63,249 bases of DNA from Clostridium sp. (GCF_016650035.1 NZ_JAENWM010000011.1:1-63249); one strand, 5' to 3'. Positions 11,501-21,374 are shown, counted from the first letter of the stretch. The notes: a model not told the origin generated them from the sequence alone. Translations and numbers: made by a program.

Positions 11501-13504
11501 ATGGATACATCACAATATATGTCAATGTTTTTAGAAGAGTCAATAGAAAATTTGCAGACATTGAATGAATCTCTTCTTGAGCTAGAACAAACACCTGAAA
11601 ACATAGATAAACTAAATGAAATATTTAGAGTAGCTCATACTATAAAAGGTATGGCTGCAACTATGGGATTTAATCAAATGGCTGAATTAACACATAAAAT
11701 GGAAGATGTTCTATCTAAATTTAGAGAAGGTAAACTTAAAGTAACTGAAAAGGTGGTAACTGTTTTATTTAGATGTCTGGATACACTAGAAAAAATGGTA
11801 AATAATGTTTCGGAGGGAATATCTGAAGAACTTTCAATCCAGGATATAATAGATGACTTACATTCCATAGCAGAAGGAGATAATATTTCTGTGAAAACCC
11901 AAACAGAAACTCCTGTTACCAGTAATGCTAATTCTGCTACAAGTGATAAAATTGTCCTTAATGAATATGACATTGATATTGTTAAGCAAGCTGTGGAAAA
12001 AATGTATAATGCTTTTGATATAAAAATTTTAATAAGTGCAAATACGCTACTTAAATCAGCGAGAGCATTTCTTATTTTTAAGAGTTTAGAGGAGTATGGT
12101 GAAATAATAAAATCTATACCTGGAGCTGAGGATTTAGAAAATGAGAATTTTGAATTTGAAATAAAATTAATTTATATTACGAATAAAAATAAAGATGAAG
12201 TTGTAAACATTTTGATGAATATTTCCGAAGTGGATGAGGTAATAGTGAAAGAGGTTGTGCTGGAAAATAATGCTGATGATTTGACAGAAAACTTAGGGGA
12301 ATTTAAAAAAATTGAGGTAAAAGGCTCCGAAGTTGTCCAAAATGATGATAAAAAAGAAGCGGTAGTTCATAAAAAAGCTCATCAATCTGTAAGAGTTGAA
12401 CTAGATAGGTTAGATAGTTTTATGAATATGGTGTCAGAACTTGTAATTCATAGAACAAGACTAGAACAAATAAGTAGTGTTCATAAATTGGAGGATTTAA
12501 ACGAAACTTTAGAACAAGTAGGTAGGGCAACTTCAGAGCTGCAAGATTTAGTAATGAAAATAAGGATGCTTCCACTGGAAGTAGTATTCAATAGGTTTCC
12601 AAGGATGATAAGAGACTTATCCAAAAATCTTGAAAAAGAAATGGAACTTGAAATACAAGGACAGGAAACAGAACTTGATAGGACAGTTATTGATGAAATA
12701 GGGGAACCATTATTACATTTGCTTCGAAATGCAGCGGATCATGGTATTGAATCCAGCGCTGAGAGAATTTCCAAAGGGAAAAATCCTGTGGGAACTATTA
12801 AGCTTATAGCTTACGCTGAAGGCACTAAAGCCATAATAAAAGTGCAAGATGACGGCAAGGGGCTAGATGTTAATAAAATAGTGGCCAAAGCTAATAAAAT
12901 AGGTATAAACACTGAAGGAATGTCAGATACAGATATAAAGAATTTGATTTTTGCACAGGGATTTAGTACTAATGAAGAAGTGACAGATATTTCAGGGCGT
13001 GGAGTTGGCATGGATGTTGTTAAAACTAAAATTGCTGCTTTAGGTGGAAGTGTAGATGCTACTAGTGAAATTGACAAAGGTACCTCTTTTATTATAAGAT
13101 TACCTTTGACACTACAAATTATACAAGCTCTCCTTGTAAAAATTGGTGATGAAACTATGGCTATTTCTCTTGGATATATTGATAGGGTAATAGACTACAA
13201 GGAAACACTTATTAAGAAAACTAATAATAAAGAAGTTATTCTTTATAATGACAGCGTAATTCCATTAGTAAGGGTAAGTAAAAGATTACAAACAGAAACT
13301 GAGAGTAAAGCAAAGAAATACATCGTTATCGTAAAGGTGGGAGAGAAAACAGTAGGTCTTTTAGTAGATTCACTTCTAGGTCAACAAGAAATTGTAATTA
13401 AGCCCTTAGGGAAAACGCTCCATGGATTAAAAGAATATATAGGGGCAACGATTTTAGGAGATGGCCTAGTTACATTAATATTAGATGTTGCGGCTTTAGT
13501 CTAA
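11501..13504 (+). CDS. cheA: CheA, chemotaxis histidine kinase
   Basis: CheA autophosphorylates in response to receptor state and passes phosphate to CheY and CheB. The protein is 667 aa. Domains: P1 HPt (1-105) with phospho-acceptor H46 in RVAHTIKGMA; P2 response-regulator docking domain (about 150-250); P3 dimerisation (about 290-350, VELDRLDSFMNMVSELVIHR); P4 ATPase with N box LLRNAADHGIE, G1 DDGKGLD and G2 GRGVGMDVV; and P5 CheW-like domain at the C-terminus. The start is ATG 11501 because the ribosome site GGGAGGG sits between it and the in-frame ATG at 11486. Confidence 0.97.
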   Translation: MDTSQYMSMFLEESIENLQTLNESLLELEQTPENIDKLNEIFRVAHTIKGMAATMGFNQMAELTHKMEDVLSKFREGKLKVTEKVVTVLFRCLDTLEKMVNNVSEGISEELSIQDIIDDLHSIAEGDNISVKTQTETPVTSNANSATSDKIVLNEYDIDIVKQAVEKMYNAFDIKILISANTLLKSARAFLIFKSLEEYGEIIKSIPGAEDLENENFEFEIKLIYITNKNKDEVVNILMNISEVDEVIVKEVVLENNADDLTENLGEFKKIEVKGSEVVQNDDKKEAVVHKKAHQSVRVELDRLDSFMNMVSELVIHRTRLEQISSVHKLEDLNETLEQVGRATSELQDLVMKIRMLPLEVVFNRFPRMIRDLSKNLEKEMELEIQGQETELDRTVIDEIGEPLLHLLRNAADHGIESSAERISKGKNPVGTIKLIAYAEGTKAIIKVQDDGKGLDVNKIVAKANKIGINTEGMSDTDIKNLIFAQGFSTNEEVTDISGRGVGMDVVKTKIAALGGSVDATSEIDKGTSFIIRLPLTLQIIQALLVKIGDETMAISLGYIDRVIDYKETLIKKTNNKEVILYNDSVIPLVRVSKRLQTETESKAKKYIVIVKVGEKTVGLLVDSLLGQQEIVIKPLGKTLHGLKEYIGATILGDGLVTLILDVAALV

Positions 13505-13519
13505 GGAGGATATTATTAA

Positions 13520-14119
13520 ATGGATTATTCAAAGCTTAGTCCTATGCAATTAGATGTTCTACAAGAAGTAGGGAATATTGGTGTAGGAAATGCAGCTACT
13601 TCATTATCAAGATTATTGAACCAAAAGGTAGATATGACGGTTCCATCAGTAAATATTATTCCATTTGATGATATTTTTTCGAAAATCGGTGTGGAAGAGG
13701 TAGTAATTGGTGTAATTGTGCGAGTTCTTGGTGATATACCAGGTAATATACTGTATACTTTAGATAAGGAAACTGCTTTAAAATTCATTTCAGTACTTAT
13801 GGGTGAGAAACAGAAAGAAATAACAGAAATTGGAAGTTCAGCCTTATGTGAAATAGGAAATATTATTTCCAGCTCTTTCATGAATGCAATAGCAAAACTT
13901 ACAAATCTTGTACTTACTCCTTCGGTGCCTGCGGTTGCTTTAGATATGATGGGAGCAATACTCTCGACTACGTTTATTGAGGCAGGTCAATTTGATGAGT
14001 ATATACTTGATTTAGAAACACAATTTTTACAGGAAAATAAAAAAATCAGTGGGCATTTCTACTATATACCAATGCCCGGATCACTAGAAAAAATATTGAA
14101 TTCATTAGGTGTAAATTAA
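13520..14119 (+). CDS. cheC: CheC, CheY-P phosphatase
   Basis: CheC dephosphorylates CheY-P and partners with CheD. The 199-aa protein has two CheC motifs of the E-x-x-N type: LQEVGNIGVGNAATSLS near residue 15 and SALCEIGNIISSSF near residue 110. Both E and N residues are kept in each, so both active sites look intact. The ribosome site AAGGAGG precedes ATG 13520. The gene sits between cheA and cheY. Confidence 0.94.
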   Translation: MDYSKLSPMQLDVLQEVGNIGVGNAATSLSRLLNQKVDMTVPSVNIIPFDDIFSKIGVEEVVIGVIVRVLGDIPGNILYTLDKETALKFISVLMGEKQKEITEIGSSALCEIGNIISSSFMNAIAKLTNLVLTPSVPAVALDMMGAILSTTFIEAGQFDEYILDLETQFLQENKKISGHFYYIPMPGSLEKILNSLGVN

Positions 14120-14135
14120 TTGGAGGTAGTATAAA

Positions 14136-14495
14136 ATGGCTAAAGTATTAATTGTTGATGACGCAGCATTTATGAGAATGATGATAAAAGATATATTAGA
14201 GAAGAACGGGTTTGATGTTATAGGTGAAGCAAATAATGGAATAAAAGCTGTGGAAATGTATAAAGTAGAAAGACCAGATGTTGTTACTATGGATATTACA
14301 ATGCCAGAGATGGATGGAATTGAAGCTGTTAAAGCAATTAAAGCTTTTGATCCTACTGCAAAAATAATTATGTGTAGTGCTATGGGTCAACAAACTATGG
14401 TTATGGATGCAATAAGAGCTGGTGCAAAAGATTTTATTGTTAAACCGTTTCAAGCAGATAGAGTACTTGAAGCAATAAAAAAAGTTGTAGGCTAG
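14136..14495 (+). CDS. cheY: CheY, chemotaxis response regulator
   Basis: A 119-aa stand-alone receiver domain. D8-D9, phospho-acceptor D53 (MDITMPEMDG), S81 and K103 are all in place. CheY-P binds FliM and FliY at the flagellar switch to set rotation. It sits between cheC, which dephosphorylates it, and cheW/fliM. Confidence 0.96.
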   Translation: MAKVLIVDDAAFMRMMIKDILEKNGFDVIGEANNGIKAVEMYKVERPDVVTMDITMPEMDGIEAVKAIKAFDPTAKIIMCSAMGQQTMVMDAIRAGAKDFIVKPFQADRVLEAIKKVVG

Positions 14496-14507
14496 GAGGG
14501 GAACATT

Positions 14508-14909
14508 ATGCAAGTACTTGTATTTAAGGTTAACGAGGAACAATTTGCAGTAGAATCATCTAAAGTTCAAAGTATTAATGATATGATGGAAATAACAAAA
14601 GTACCAAAGTCTCCAGAGTATATAAAAGGTCTAATTAATCTAAGAGGGACTATAATTTCTCTACTAGATATAAATATCCTTTTAGATATTGAAAATGGAA
14701 AAGAGATCCAAGAAAACATCATTATATTGAAACTAGAAGAAGAATTTGTTGGAGTTACTGTAGATCAAGTTGATGAAGTATTAGAAATTGAAGAAAATCA
14801 AATAGAAAAAATTGAAAATGAAAGAGATAAAGGTTACATTAAAGGTGTTATAAACTTTAAAGATAGAATTGTTACATTAATTGATATTAGTAAGCTTATC
14901 GAAGGATAA
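14508..14909 (+). CDS. cheW: CheW, chemotaxis coupling protein (second copy)
   Basis: A 133-aa minimal CheW domain: LVFKVNEEQFAVESSKVQSI, IPKSPEYIKG-like KVPKSPEYIKGLINLRGT, and the C-terminal YIKGVINFKDRIVTLIDISKL. It is shorter and closer to canonical CheW than the copy at 8667. The two may couple different receptor sets, which is inference. Its last codons and stop are tandemly duplicated just downstream. Confidence 0.94.
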   Translation: MQVLVFKVNEEQFAVESSKVQSINDMMEITKVPKSPEYIKGLINLRGTIISLLDINILLDIENGKEIQENIIILKLEEEFVGVTVDQVDEVLEIEENQIEKIENERDKGYIKGVINFKDRIVTLIDISKLIEG

Positions 14910-14946
14910 GAGCTTTTCGAAGGATAAGAGCTTTTCGAAAGATAAG
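14900..14946 (+). repeat. 18-bp tandem repeat at the 3' end of cheW
   Basis: The unit CGAAGGATAAGAGCTTTT occurs twice in full (14900-14917, 14918-14935) and a third time in part with one change (14936-14946). The first copy contains the cheW stop codon, so each copy brings its own in-frame TAA. This looks like a slippage duplication of the gene end. Confidence 0.9.
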
Positions 14947-14984
14947 AAAAATAATTCTAATATATATAGAAATGAGGTAGAAAC

Positions 14985-15980
14985 ATGGCAGAAGTATTAT
15001 CACAAAGTGAAATAGATTCACTTTTATCTGCCCTATCCTCTGGGGAAATAGAAGCAGATCAAATCCCGGGCGAAGATGAAAAACATAAAATTAAGCTATA
15101 TGATTTTAGAAGCCCTCAAAAATTCTCGAAAGACCATCTGAGAACGCTTGAGCTCATTCACGATAATTATGGAAGAATAATATCAAGTTATTTATCTGCG
15201 CAACTTAGAAACAATGTGAAGGTTAAAATTGAAAGTATTCAGCAAATAACCTATGATGAATTTATTCATTCAATTCCTAATCCTACAGTTTTAACTATAT
15301 TTAAAATGCCACCACTAAGCGGTTCTATATTATTTGAAACTAATCCTCAATTTGCGTTTCAAGTAATTGATATACTCCTTGGAGGGATGGGGAATAGAAA
15401 GATCAAATTAAAAGATTTTTCTGATATAGATAAAAACATATTGAAAAAGGTTAATGCTGGGCTTATATCTAACTTAAAACTTGCTTGGGAAGATGTTTTG
15501 GATGTACAACCAGAGATCGAGGCACTTGAGACCAACCCTGCACTTAATCAAACACTAGCTCCCAATGAACCTGTTGCACTAATTACTTTTTCGGTAGAAA
15601 TGATGAATACTAATAATTTCATAAATATTTGTATTCCTTATTTAAGTATTGAAAAAGTACTAGATAAACTTGTTGTGCAATATTGGTTTAGGAAAAATGA
15701 TGAGGAAATTGTCAGTGAATCTAGAGATAAATTAAAAGAACGGCTAAATATAGTAAGTGTTCCACTAACGGGACTTCTAGGTTCAACTAATATTACTGTA
15801 GATGAGTTTTTACAGTTAAATGAGGGTGATGTTATAACACTGGATAATACCAGCGATAGTCCAGTCAAAGTATTTGTGGAAGGACGATTGTGTTATACAG
15901 GTATTCCTGGTACTATAGGTAAAAATAAGGGGATTCAGATATTAGATATAATAGATAAGGATGTGGAAAATTATGAGTAA
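14985..15980 (+). CDS. fliM: FliM, flagellar switch protein
   Basis: FliM is part of the C-ring and binds CheY-P to switch rotation. The protein is 331 aa. The N-terminal CheY-binding helix LSQSEIDSLLSAL is followed by a middle CheC-like domain (about 45-235) and a C-terminal SpoA/FliN-like domain (about 255-331). The stop overlaps the fliY start in ATGAGTAA, so translation is probably coupled. Confidence 0.95.
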   Translation: MAEVLSQSEIDSLLSALSSGEIEADQIPGEDEKHKIKLYDFRSPQKFSKDHLRTLELIHDNYGRIISSYLSAQLRNNVKVKIESIQQITYDEFIHSIPNPTVLTIFKMPPLSGSILFETNPQFAFQVIDILLGGMGNRKIKLKDFSDIDKNILKKVNAGLISNLKLAWEDVLDVQPEIEALETNPALNQTLAPNEPVALITFSVEMMNTNNFINICIPYLSIEKVLDKLVVQYWFRKNDEEIVSESRDKLKERLNIVSVPLTGLLGSTNITVDEFLQLNEGDVITLDNTSDSPVKVFVEGRLCYTGIPGTIGKNKGIQILDIIDKDVENYE

Positions 15981-17160
15981 CGGCTTTCTTTCACAAGAAG
16001 AAATTGACGCTCTCTTAAATGGAGGCGACATGAGTTCGGAACCTGACATAACTCCTGAACCTATACAGGCGTTTGAGCTTTCTGATATTGAGAAAGATTT
16101 GCTAGGTGAAGTTGGAAATATTTCTATGGGATCAGCATCAACAGCTCTTTCTACTATAGTAGGGCAACCGGTGAATATAGCAACACCAGTGGTTTCAGTA
16201 AGTACACTTAAAAAATTGAAAGAAAATTATGAAGTTCCTAATATTTCACTAGACGTGAAATTTACAAGTGGTATAACAGGTGGAAACCTTTTAGTAATGA
16301 AAACTACTGATGCTGCTGTTATAGCTAGTTTAATGATGGGCGGGGATGGAATATTAGAAGGAGTACCAGTGCTATCAGAAATTGAAATTAGTGCTGTTTC
16401 AGAAGCTATGAATCAGATGATTGGGTCTGCGGCAACATCTATGGCGACAATGTTTGCTAGAGAAGTGAATATTTCACCACCAGTTTCTAGGATTTGGGAT
16501 GAAAGCACTTCACCTTTATGTGATAGTATAAATGAAGATGAGGAAATTGTTCAGGTAGCTTTTAAAATAACTATTGGGGATTTAATTGACAGTGTTATAA
16601 TGCAAGTACTACCTACTGAAACTGCTAAAAAAATAGTGGCTATTATGATGGGGACAGAAGAAACTAATGTAGCTCCTAAGGTAGAAAGTGCTCCAAAGGT
16701 AGAGAGTACTCCAAAGGTTGAAAGTGCTCCTAAGGTAGCACCTCATGCAAATGAAGTGCCACAATATGCACCAACGTATAACAATGTGCAGCCAGAACCA
16801 GAATATGAGCCAAAACCAATTGAGAGGCAGCAGCCGCAAGTAGAGGTTAGACAGGCAGAATTTAAACCTCTAACAAAGGCTCCAGTTTATAATGCTACTA
16901 GAAACATTGACTTAATATTAGATGTACCTTTAGGAATTTCCGTAGTTCTTGGAAAAACTAAAAAAAATATTAGGGATATTTTGAATTTGGGAACAGGTTC
17001 TCTAATTGAACTTGATAAGCTAGCTGAGGAGCCAGTAGATATATTGGTAAATGGCAAGAAGATAGCATATGGAGAAGTTGTAGTTGTAGATGAGAATTTT
17101 GGAGTTAGAATTACTAGCATAATTAGTGGAGAAGAAAGAGTTAAGGCAATAGTTGAATAA
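15973..17160 (+). CDS. fliY: FliY, flagellar switch protein and CheY-P phosphatase
   Basis: FliY replaces FliN in Bacillus/Clostridium-type switches and dephosphorylates CheY-P. The 395-aa protein has an N-terminal CheY-binding segment (LSQEEIDALLNGG), a CheC-like domain with two E-x-x-N centres (GEVGNISMGSAST and SEAMNQMIGSAAT), a Pro/Glu/Val linker, and a C-terminal FliN/SpoA domain (about residues 310-395). The linker contains a PKVES(A/T) hexapeptide repeated about four times (DNA about 16672-16743), a probable slippage region. The start ATG 15973 overlaps the end of fliM; an upstream in-frame ATG at 15961 is less likely. It is the last gene of the operon. Confidence 0.94.
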   Translation: MSNGFLSQEEIDALLNGGDMSSEPDITPEPIQAFELSDIEKDLLGEVGNISMGSASTALSTIVGQPVNIATPVVSVSTLKKLKENYEVPNISLDVKFTSGITGGNLLVMKTTDAAVIASLMMGGDGILEGVPVLSEIEISAVSEAMNQMIGSAATSMATMFAREVNISPPVSRIWDESTSPLCDSINEDEEIVQVAFKITIGDLIDSVIMQVLPTETAKKIVAIMMGTEETNVAPKVESAPKVESTPKVESAPKVAPHANEVPQYAPTYNNVQPEPEYEPKPIERQQPQVEVRQAEFKPLTKAPVYNATRNIDLILDVPLGISVVLGKTKKNIRDILNLGTGSLIELDKLAEEPVDILVNGKKIAYGEVVVVDENFGVRITSIISGEERVKAIVE

Positions 17161-17192
17161 GATTATATGAATTATATAATTATATATTTTAT

Positions 17193-17230
17193 AAAAGGGA
17201 TAATGAAAATTTATTCCTTTTTGTTTTTTT
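17193..17230 (+). terminator. Terminator after fliY
   Basis: AAAAGGGATAA pairs with TTATTCCTTTT (one G-U pair), followed by TTTTGTTTTTTT. It closes the chemotaxis operon before the sigma-D promoter. Confidence 0.7.
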
Positions 17231-17317
17231 AAGCTTTATTATATATAAGATACATTGTAAATCAAACCATTGGATTAAATGTATATGTAAATAAATCATT
17301 AATAATAAAATACTGTA

Positions 17318-17344
17318 TAAACTTTCGAAAGTTATATACGATAA
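17318..17344 (+). promoter_or_regulatory. Sigma-D promoter of the flgM late operon
   Basis: TAAA at 17318-17321, a 16-bp spacer, and ACGATAA at 17338-17344 match the flagellar sigma-D consensus TAAA-N15/16-(C/G)CGATAT closely. It lies about 60 bp before flgM, as expected for the late class. Confidence 0.8.
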
Positions 17345-17403
17345 TATAAATAGATAGAATACCGTGAAGACTAAAACATATAAAAAGCAAGGAGTGGATA
17401 TGA

Positions 17404-17676
17404 ATGAAAATAGATGGAGTGAAAAATAATGTAGTTAATTTCTATAAAAAAAGTGAAGCTAAAACACAGCCAAAGACAACTGCTGTAAAAAAAGACACAA
17501 TAGAGTTATCAACAGCCGGGAAAAGTCTAAGTGCACTATCATTAGATGGTAAAATTCACAACTCGAAAGAGAAAATAGAAGCAATTAAAAATGAAGTAAA
17601 TAAGGGTACTTACAAGATGGATTCAGCCTTAACTGCTAAAAAAATGATGGACATTATGAAGGGGAGAGACATTTAG
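17404..17676 (+). CDS. flgM: FlgM, anti-sigma-D factor
   Basis: FlgM binds sigma-D (encoded here at 54009) and blocks late flagellar transcription until hook completion. The 90-aa protein has a disordered N-terminus and the conserved C-terminal sigma-binding region: DTIELSTAGKSLSAL, then IEAIKNEVNKGTYKMD. The ribosome site AAGGAG precedes ATG 17404. It is first in a sigma-D-driven operon, giving feedback on its own regulon. Confidence 0.92.
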   Translation: MKIDGVKNNVVNFYKKSEAKTQPKTTAVKKDTIELSTAGKSLSALSLDGKIHNSKEKIEAIKNEVNKGTYKMDSALTAKKMMDIMKGRDI

Positions 17677-17678
17677 TT

Positions 17679-18089
17679 ATGAAAGATAAACTAAATACTG
17701 TTATGATTCAGGAAATAGAAGCTGTGACTACACTGCTGAGCGCACTTGAAGAGCAACATAGATGTATAATAAAAAATGATATCTTTGGAATGGAAAATTG
17801 CGTGGATACCATAAAAAAAGCTAATGCAAATATTGCAACTATGGAAGTTGCTCGAAGAAAGATTACTGCAAAAAGAGCTATGAGTGAGATAGTGGAAGAA
17901 TTTAGAGATGTAGAACTTGAGAAAAATTATTATAAGATTAAAGCCATATTACAAGAAGTTAAAGTTCAAAAGGATACTAACGAGTTACTTATAAAACAAG
18001 GTCTTAGTTTTACAAGTAGGATACTTAATATATTAAACCCAGTAAGAGAGAAAGCAACTTATAATTCCAGTGGCAAAATAAACAAATAG
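17679..18089 (+). CDS. flgN: FlgN-family export chaperone
   Basis: The 136-aa all-helical protein is of FlgN size and sits, as in relatives, between flgM and flgK. It has the early helix pattern IEAVTTLLSALEEQHRCIIKND typical of FlgN. FlgN chaperones the hook-filament junction proteins FlgK and FlgL, which are the next two genes. Sequence conservation in the family is weak, so the position is a large part of the call. Confidence 0.85.
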   Translation: MKDKLNTVMIQEIEAVTTLLSALEEQHRCIIKNDIFGMENCVDTIKKANANIATMEVARRKITAKRAMSEIVEEFRDVELEKNYYKIKAILQEVKVQKDTNELLIKQGLSFTSRILNILNPVREKATYNSSGKINK

Positions 18090-18104
18090 TGTGAGGTGAT
18101 TTAA

Positions 18105-19838
18105 ATGTCAGGATTATTTTCAACTTTTAATGTAGCTACAAGAGGTATGAGCGCTCAACAAAAGGCTCTTGATGTAACTGCTCATAACATATCTAATGCT
18201 AACACAGAAGGCTATTCAAGGCAAAGAGCTACTATGGAGACTACAAGACCTTTTGGTATGCCTAGTATGAATAATGCTATGGGCGTTGGACAACTCGGTA
18301 CTGGTGTACAGATATCCGCCATAGTAAGAATCAGAGATACCTTTTTAGATTATCAGGTAAGAACTGAAAATGGAACAATGGGTTACTACACAGGGCGTGA
18401 AAAATTTCTTTCAGAGATTGAGAGTATTATGAATGAACCTAGTGACAGTGGTGTGTCAAGTTTAATGGATGGAATGTTTAATTCTTGGCAATCGCTTGCC
18501 GGAAGCCCAGAAAGCTCTAATACAAGAACGGTAGTGGCAGAACAATCAAGAGCTCTTACATATGAATTAAATAATACTTATAATCAACTTATAAAAATAA
18601 AAGGCAATAGTCAGGATGTTATTAAGCAGGGAGTAGTGGATGTAAATAATATGCTTGATCAAATAAATGAGTTAAATACACAGGTTATAGCTGTAAAAGT
18701 TGGTGGAAATGAGCCAAATGATTTAATGGATAAAAGAGATTTGCTAGTAGATCAGCTAAGTTTCAAATTTGGTATTACTATAGATAAGAAAACGTTCGGT
18801 GGACAAGATATTAGAACAAATGAAGAAGGAATGGAAAATGCATACCTTGTAAAGTCTGGCCCTAGCGAGGATGTTAAAAGATTTTCTTATATAAATTCAA
18901 TTGAGCCAATAGGGACTCCAGATGAAGGCGAAGATCAAAATTACAAAATTACTTATTATAAAAAGGGTGATATGTCCTCGGATGATAAGGAAGAAGTTTT
19001 AGAAATGACATTAGATAGTGATCAATATAAAAGGTTAGATCAAGGTAGAGTTATTTGGGCAGATAAGGATGGCAATGCCATAGGTACAGATATAGAAAAG
19101 CCAGGATTTCTATTTACTCCGAAAACAGGAGAATTACAAGGTTATATGTCTGTACAAGCGGATATAGATAAATATGTAGGAGAATTAGATGCATTAGCTA
19201 AAGGTATTGCTTTTTCTATAAATGCTGTACATAGTGGTGAAAGTGATGCAGCTAAACCTACGGGTATACTTGATTTTTTTGTAAATAGTAAAGATGTAAC
19301 GGCAGCAGGAGTAACGACAGCAGCAGGGGAAGCTGAAATTACAGCGGGAAATATTACAGTTAATAAAAAAATACTTGAGGATCCAATGCTTATAAACACT
19401 GGGGAAAATGCTACATCTGGACCAACTGATAATACTAGAGCACTTGCTATTGCCCAGCTTCGATATATAAAATTAGAGATTCAAGGTATAGAAGAGGGTA
19501 CTACAAGAGAAGGGTTTTTGACCGGTGATAAAGTAAATATTGAGGATGGAAAAGTTAGTTCCATTAATTCATCATCAAATGGAACGACTATTAGCGGTTA
19601 TTTTACAGATGTCGTAAGTAGATTGGGAACTCAAACACAAACAGCTAAAAAAACTGTTACCAACCATGAAGCGCTACTAGCAGGATTAAATGAGTCGAGG
19701 GCCTCCATATCAGGTGTATCTTTGGATGAGGAAATGGCTAATATGATTCAATATCAACATGCTTATCAAGCTAATGCAAAGATTATTTCAACCGTTGATG
19801 AACTGCTAGATCTTGTTATTAATGGCTTAAAAAGATAA
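18105..19838 (+). CDS. flgK: FlgK, hook-associated protein 1
   Basis: FlgK forms the first hook-filament junction. The 577-aa protein has the N-terminal axial rod-protein motif (MSAQQKALDVTAHNISNANT) and the C-terminal D0 segment (SISGVSLDEEMANMIQYQHA, then AYQANAKIISTVDELLDLVI). The middle part is variable and carries an Ala/Thr/Gly stretch near residues 400-425. Secretion is by the flagellar export apparatus, without a signal peptide. Confidence 0.95.
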   Translation: MSGLFSTFNVATRGMSAQQKALDVTAHNISNANTEGYSRQRATMETTRPFGMPSMNNAMGVGQLGTGVQISAIVRIRDTFLDYQVRTENGTMGYYTGREKFLSEIESIMNEPSDSGVSSLMDGMFNSWQSLAGSPESSNTRTVVAEQSRALTYELNNTYNQLIKIKGNSQDVIKQGVVDVNNMLDQINELNTQVIAVKVGGNEPNDLMDKRDLLVDQLSFKFGITIDKKTFGGQDIRTNEEGMENAYLVKSGPSEDVKRFSYINSIEPIGTPDEGEDQNYKITYYKKGDMSSDDKEEVLEMTLDSDQYKRLDQGRVIWADKDGNAIGTDIEKPGFLFTPKTGELQGYMSVQADIDKYVGELDALAKGIAFSINAVHSGESDAAKPTGILDFFVNSKDVTAAGVTTAAGEAEITAGNITVNKKILEDPMLINTGENATSGPTDNTRALAIAQLRYIKLEIQGIEEGTTREGFLTGDKVNIEDGKVSSINSSSNGTTISGYFTDVVSRLGTQTQTAKKTVTNHEALLAGLNESRASISGVSLDEEMANMIQYQHAYQANAKIISTVDELLDLVINGLKR

Positions 19839-19871
19839 ATAATAAATTTAATTGTATGAAGGGGTGAAGAT

Positions 19872-20834
19872 ATGAGAGTAACTAATAAAATGCTATCAAA
19901 TAATTTTCTAAGGGATATGAGAACTAATTTAACTAATCTGAGCAGGATACAAAACCAAATGAGTTCTGGAAAACAAATAACAAAACCTTCAGATGATCCT
20001 GCTAAAGCTTCTAAAATAATGCAAATGTATTCAGAAATAGATGCAAATAAACAATATAATAGTAATATAAAAAATACAACAAATTGGCTTGATATGACAG
20101 ATGAAACACTTGATAGAATAGGTGGTGTAGTTGGAAGAATAGACGAACTTTTAGTTTCAAGCGGTAATGCTGGCTATGGTAATGAGCAAAGACAGGCTGT
20201 TAAGGATGAAGTAAATCAAAGGGTAGAGGAGCTGTCAAATTTACTAAATACATCTTTTGATGGTAAATATATATTTGGTGGGACAAGAGGAACTACTAAA
20301 CCTACTGAAATAGCTCCCGGTGGTACATATGGAAAAAATAGCCAATTAGTATATTCAATGGTTGGCGGAGGAAAATTAGATATTACCGGAGTAGGTGCTA
20401 CTGAGTACAATCAAATAAATTCAAAGGTCCAAGTTGAAGTATCTCAAGGTGTAACTATGGAATATAATGTAACAGCATCAGAAGTTATGAACTATGGGGA
20501 TAATAATCTTATGGAATTATTGGGTAATATTACAGACCACCTTGATGATAGTACTGTTAGTGAATTGACTGGTGGAGACTTAGAGGGCATTCAAAAAGCT
20601 ATGACAAATATACTAAAGTTACGATCACAAGTTGGAGCTAAGCAAAACAGAATGGAAAGCGCTGAATCTAGAAATGTAGATGCAAACTTTAATTTAACTG
20701 AAATTCTATCCGCAACAGAAGATATAGATATTACGGAAACAGTAATGGAATATGCTACTATGCAAAATATATATATGGCATCTCTTCAAACAAGTGCTAA
20801 GGTTATTCAGCCTACATTACTTGATTACTTATAA
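19872..20834 (+). CDS. flgL: FlgL, hook-associated protein 3
   Basis: FlgL is the second junction protein and seeds the flagellin filament. The 320-aa protein begins with the flagellin-like MRVTNKMLSNNFLRDMRTN and QMSSGKQITKPSDDPAKAS and ends with a flagellin-like helix (TETVMEYATMQNIYMASLQT). It follows flgK by 33 bp behind a GGGGTG site. Confidence 0.95.
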   Translation: MRVTNKMLSNNFLRDMRTNLTNLSRIQNQMSSGKQITKPSDDPAKASKIMQMYSEIDANKQYNSNIKNTTNWLDMTDETLDRIGGVVGRIDELLVSSGNAGYGNEQRQAVKDEVNQRVEELSNLLNTSFDGKYIFGGTRGTTKPTEIAPGGTYGKNSQLVYSMVGGGKLDITGVGATEYNQINSKVQVEVSQGVTMEYNVTASEVMNYGDNNLMELLGNITDHLDDSTVSELTGGDLEGIQKAMTNILKLRSQVGAKQNRMESAESRNVDANFNLTEILSATEDIDITETVMEYATMQNIYMASLQTSAKVIQPTLLDYL

Positions 20835-20899
20835 TTATAGTAGTGGAAAGTTGAGAGTTGATAGAAAAAAGATTTTTAGTAAAGGAGTTGTTTTGTAAT

Positions 20900-21334
20900 A
20901 TGGAGATAGTTACTAAGTACCATGGAGCACGAACATATAGTGATGAAGATGTTATAGAGTTTAAAAAAGGTTTGCCAGGCTTTAAGGAACTTAAAAAGTT
21001 TATAATTTTTCCATTGAAAGGTAATGAGGCTTTTAGCATATTACATTCAATTGAAAATATTGCAATCGGCTTAGTTTTGGTATCCCCATTTACCATAATT
21101 ATGGATTATGAATTTAAAATACCGGAAAGTAATTTAAAAGAACTTGGAATAGAGAGGCCTGAAGATGTAGAAGTATTAACAACAGTGACTTTAAATTCAA
21201 ATATAGAGAATATGACTACCAATTTAAAAGCCCCAATCATTATTAATATAAAAGCAAAGTTAGGGGAACAATTAATATTAGATAATGATAAATACAAAGT
21301 AAAAGAACCTCTATTTAAAGTGGTCAATAAATAA
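20900..21334 (+). CDS. fliW: FliW, flagellar assembly factor and CsrA antagonist
   Basis: FliW binds either free flagellin or CsrA. When flagellin is low it holds CsrA and lets flagellin translation proceed. The 144-aa protein has the family signature [19 protein letters not shown] and [10 protein letters not shown], and ends within the usual length range. The start is ATG 20900 with AAAGGAG upstream; an in-frame TTG at 20858 would add 14 atypical residues. csrA follows 40 bp downstream. Confidence 0.94.
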   Translation: MEIVTKYHGARTYSDEDVIEFKKGLPGFKELKKFIIFPLKGNEAFSILHSIENIAIGLVLVSPFTIIMDYEFKIPESNLKELGIERPEDVEVLTTVTLNSNIENMTTNLKAPIIINIKAKLGEQLILDNDKYKVKEPLFKVVNK

Positions 21335-21374
21335 TAATTTTTATTATGCCAAAGAGAAGCAAGGGGGACAGGTA

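Noticed and set aside
14900-14946. Short CRISPR-like array
   Set aside because: The units are directly adjacent without spacers, so it is a simple tandem duplication.
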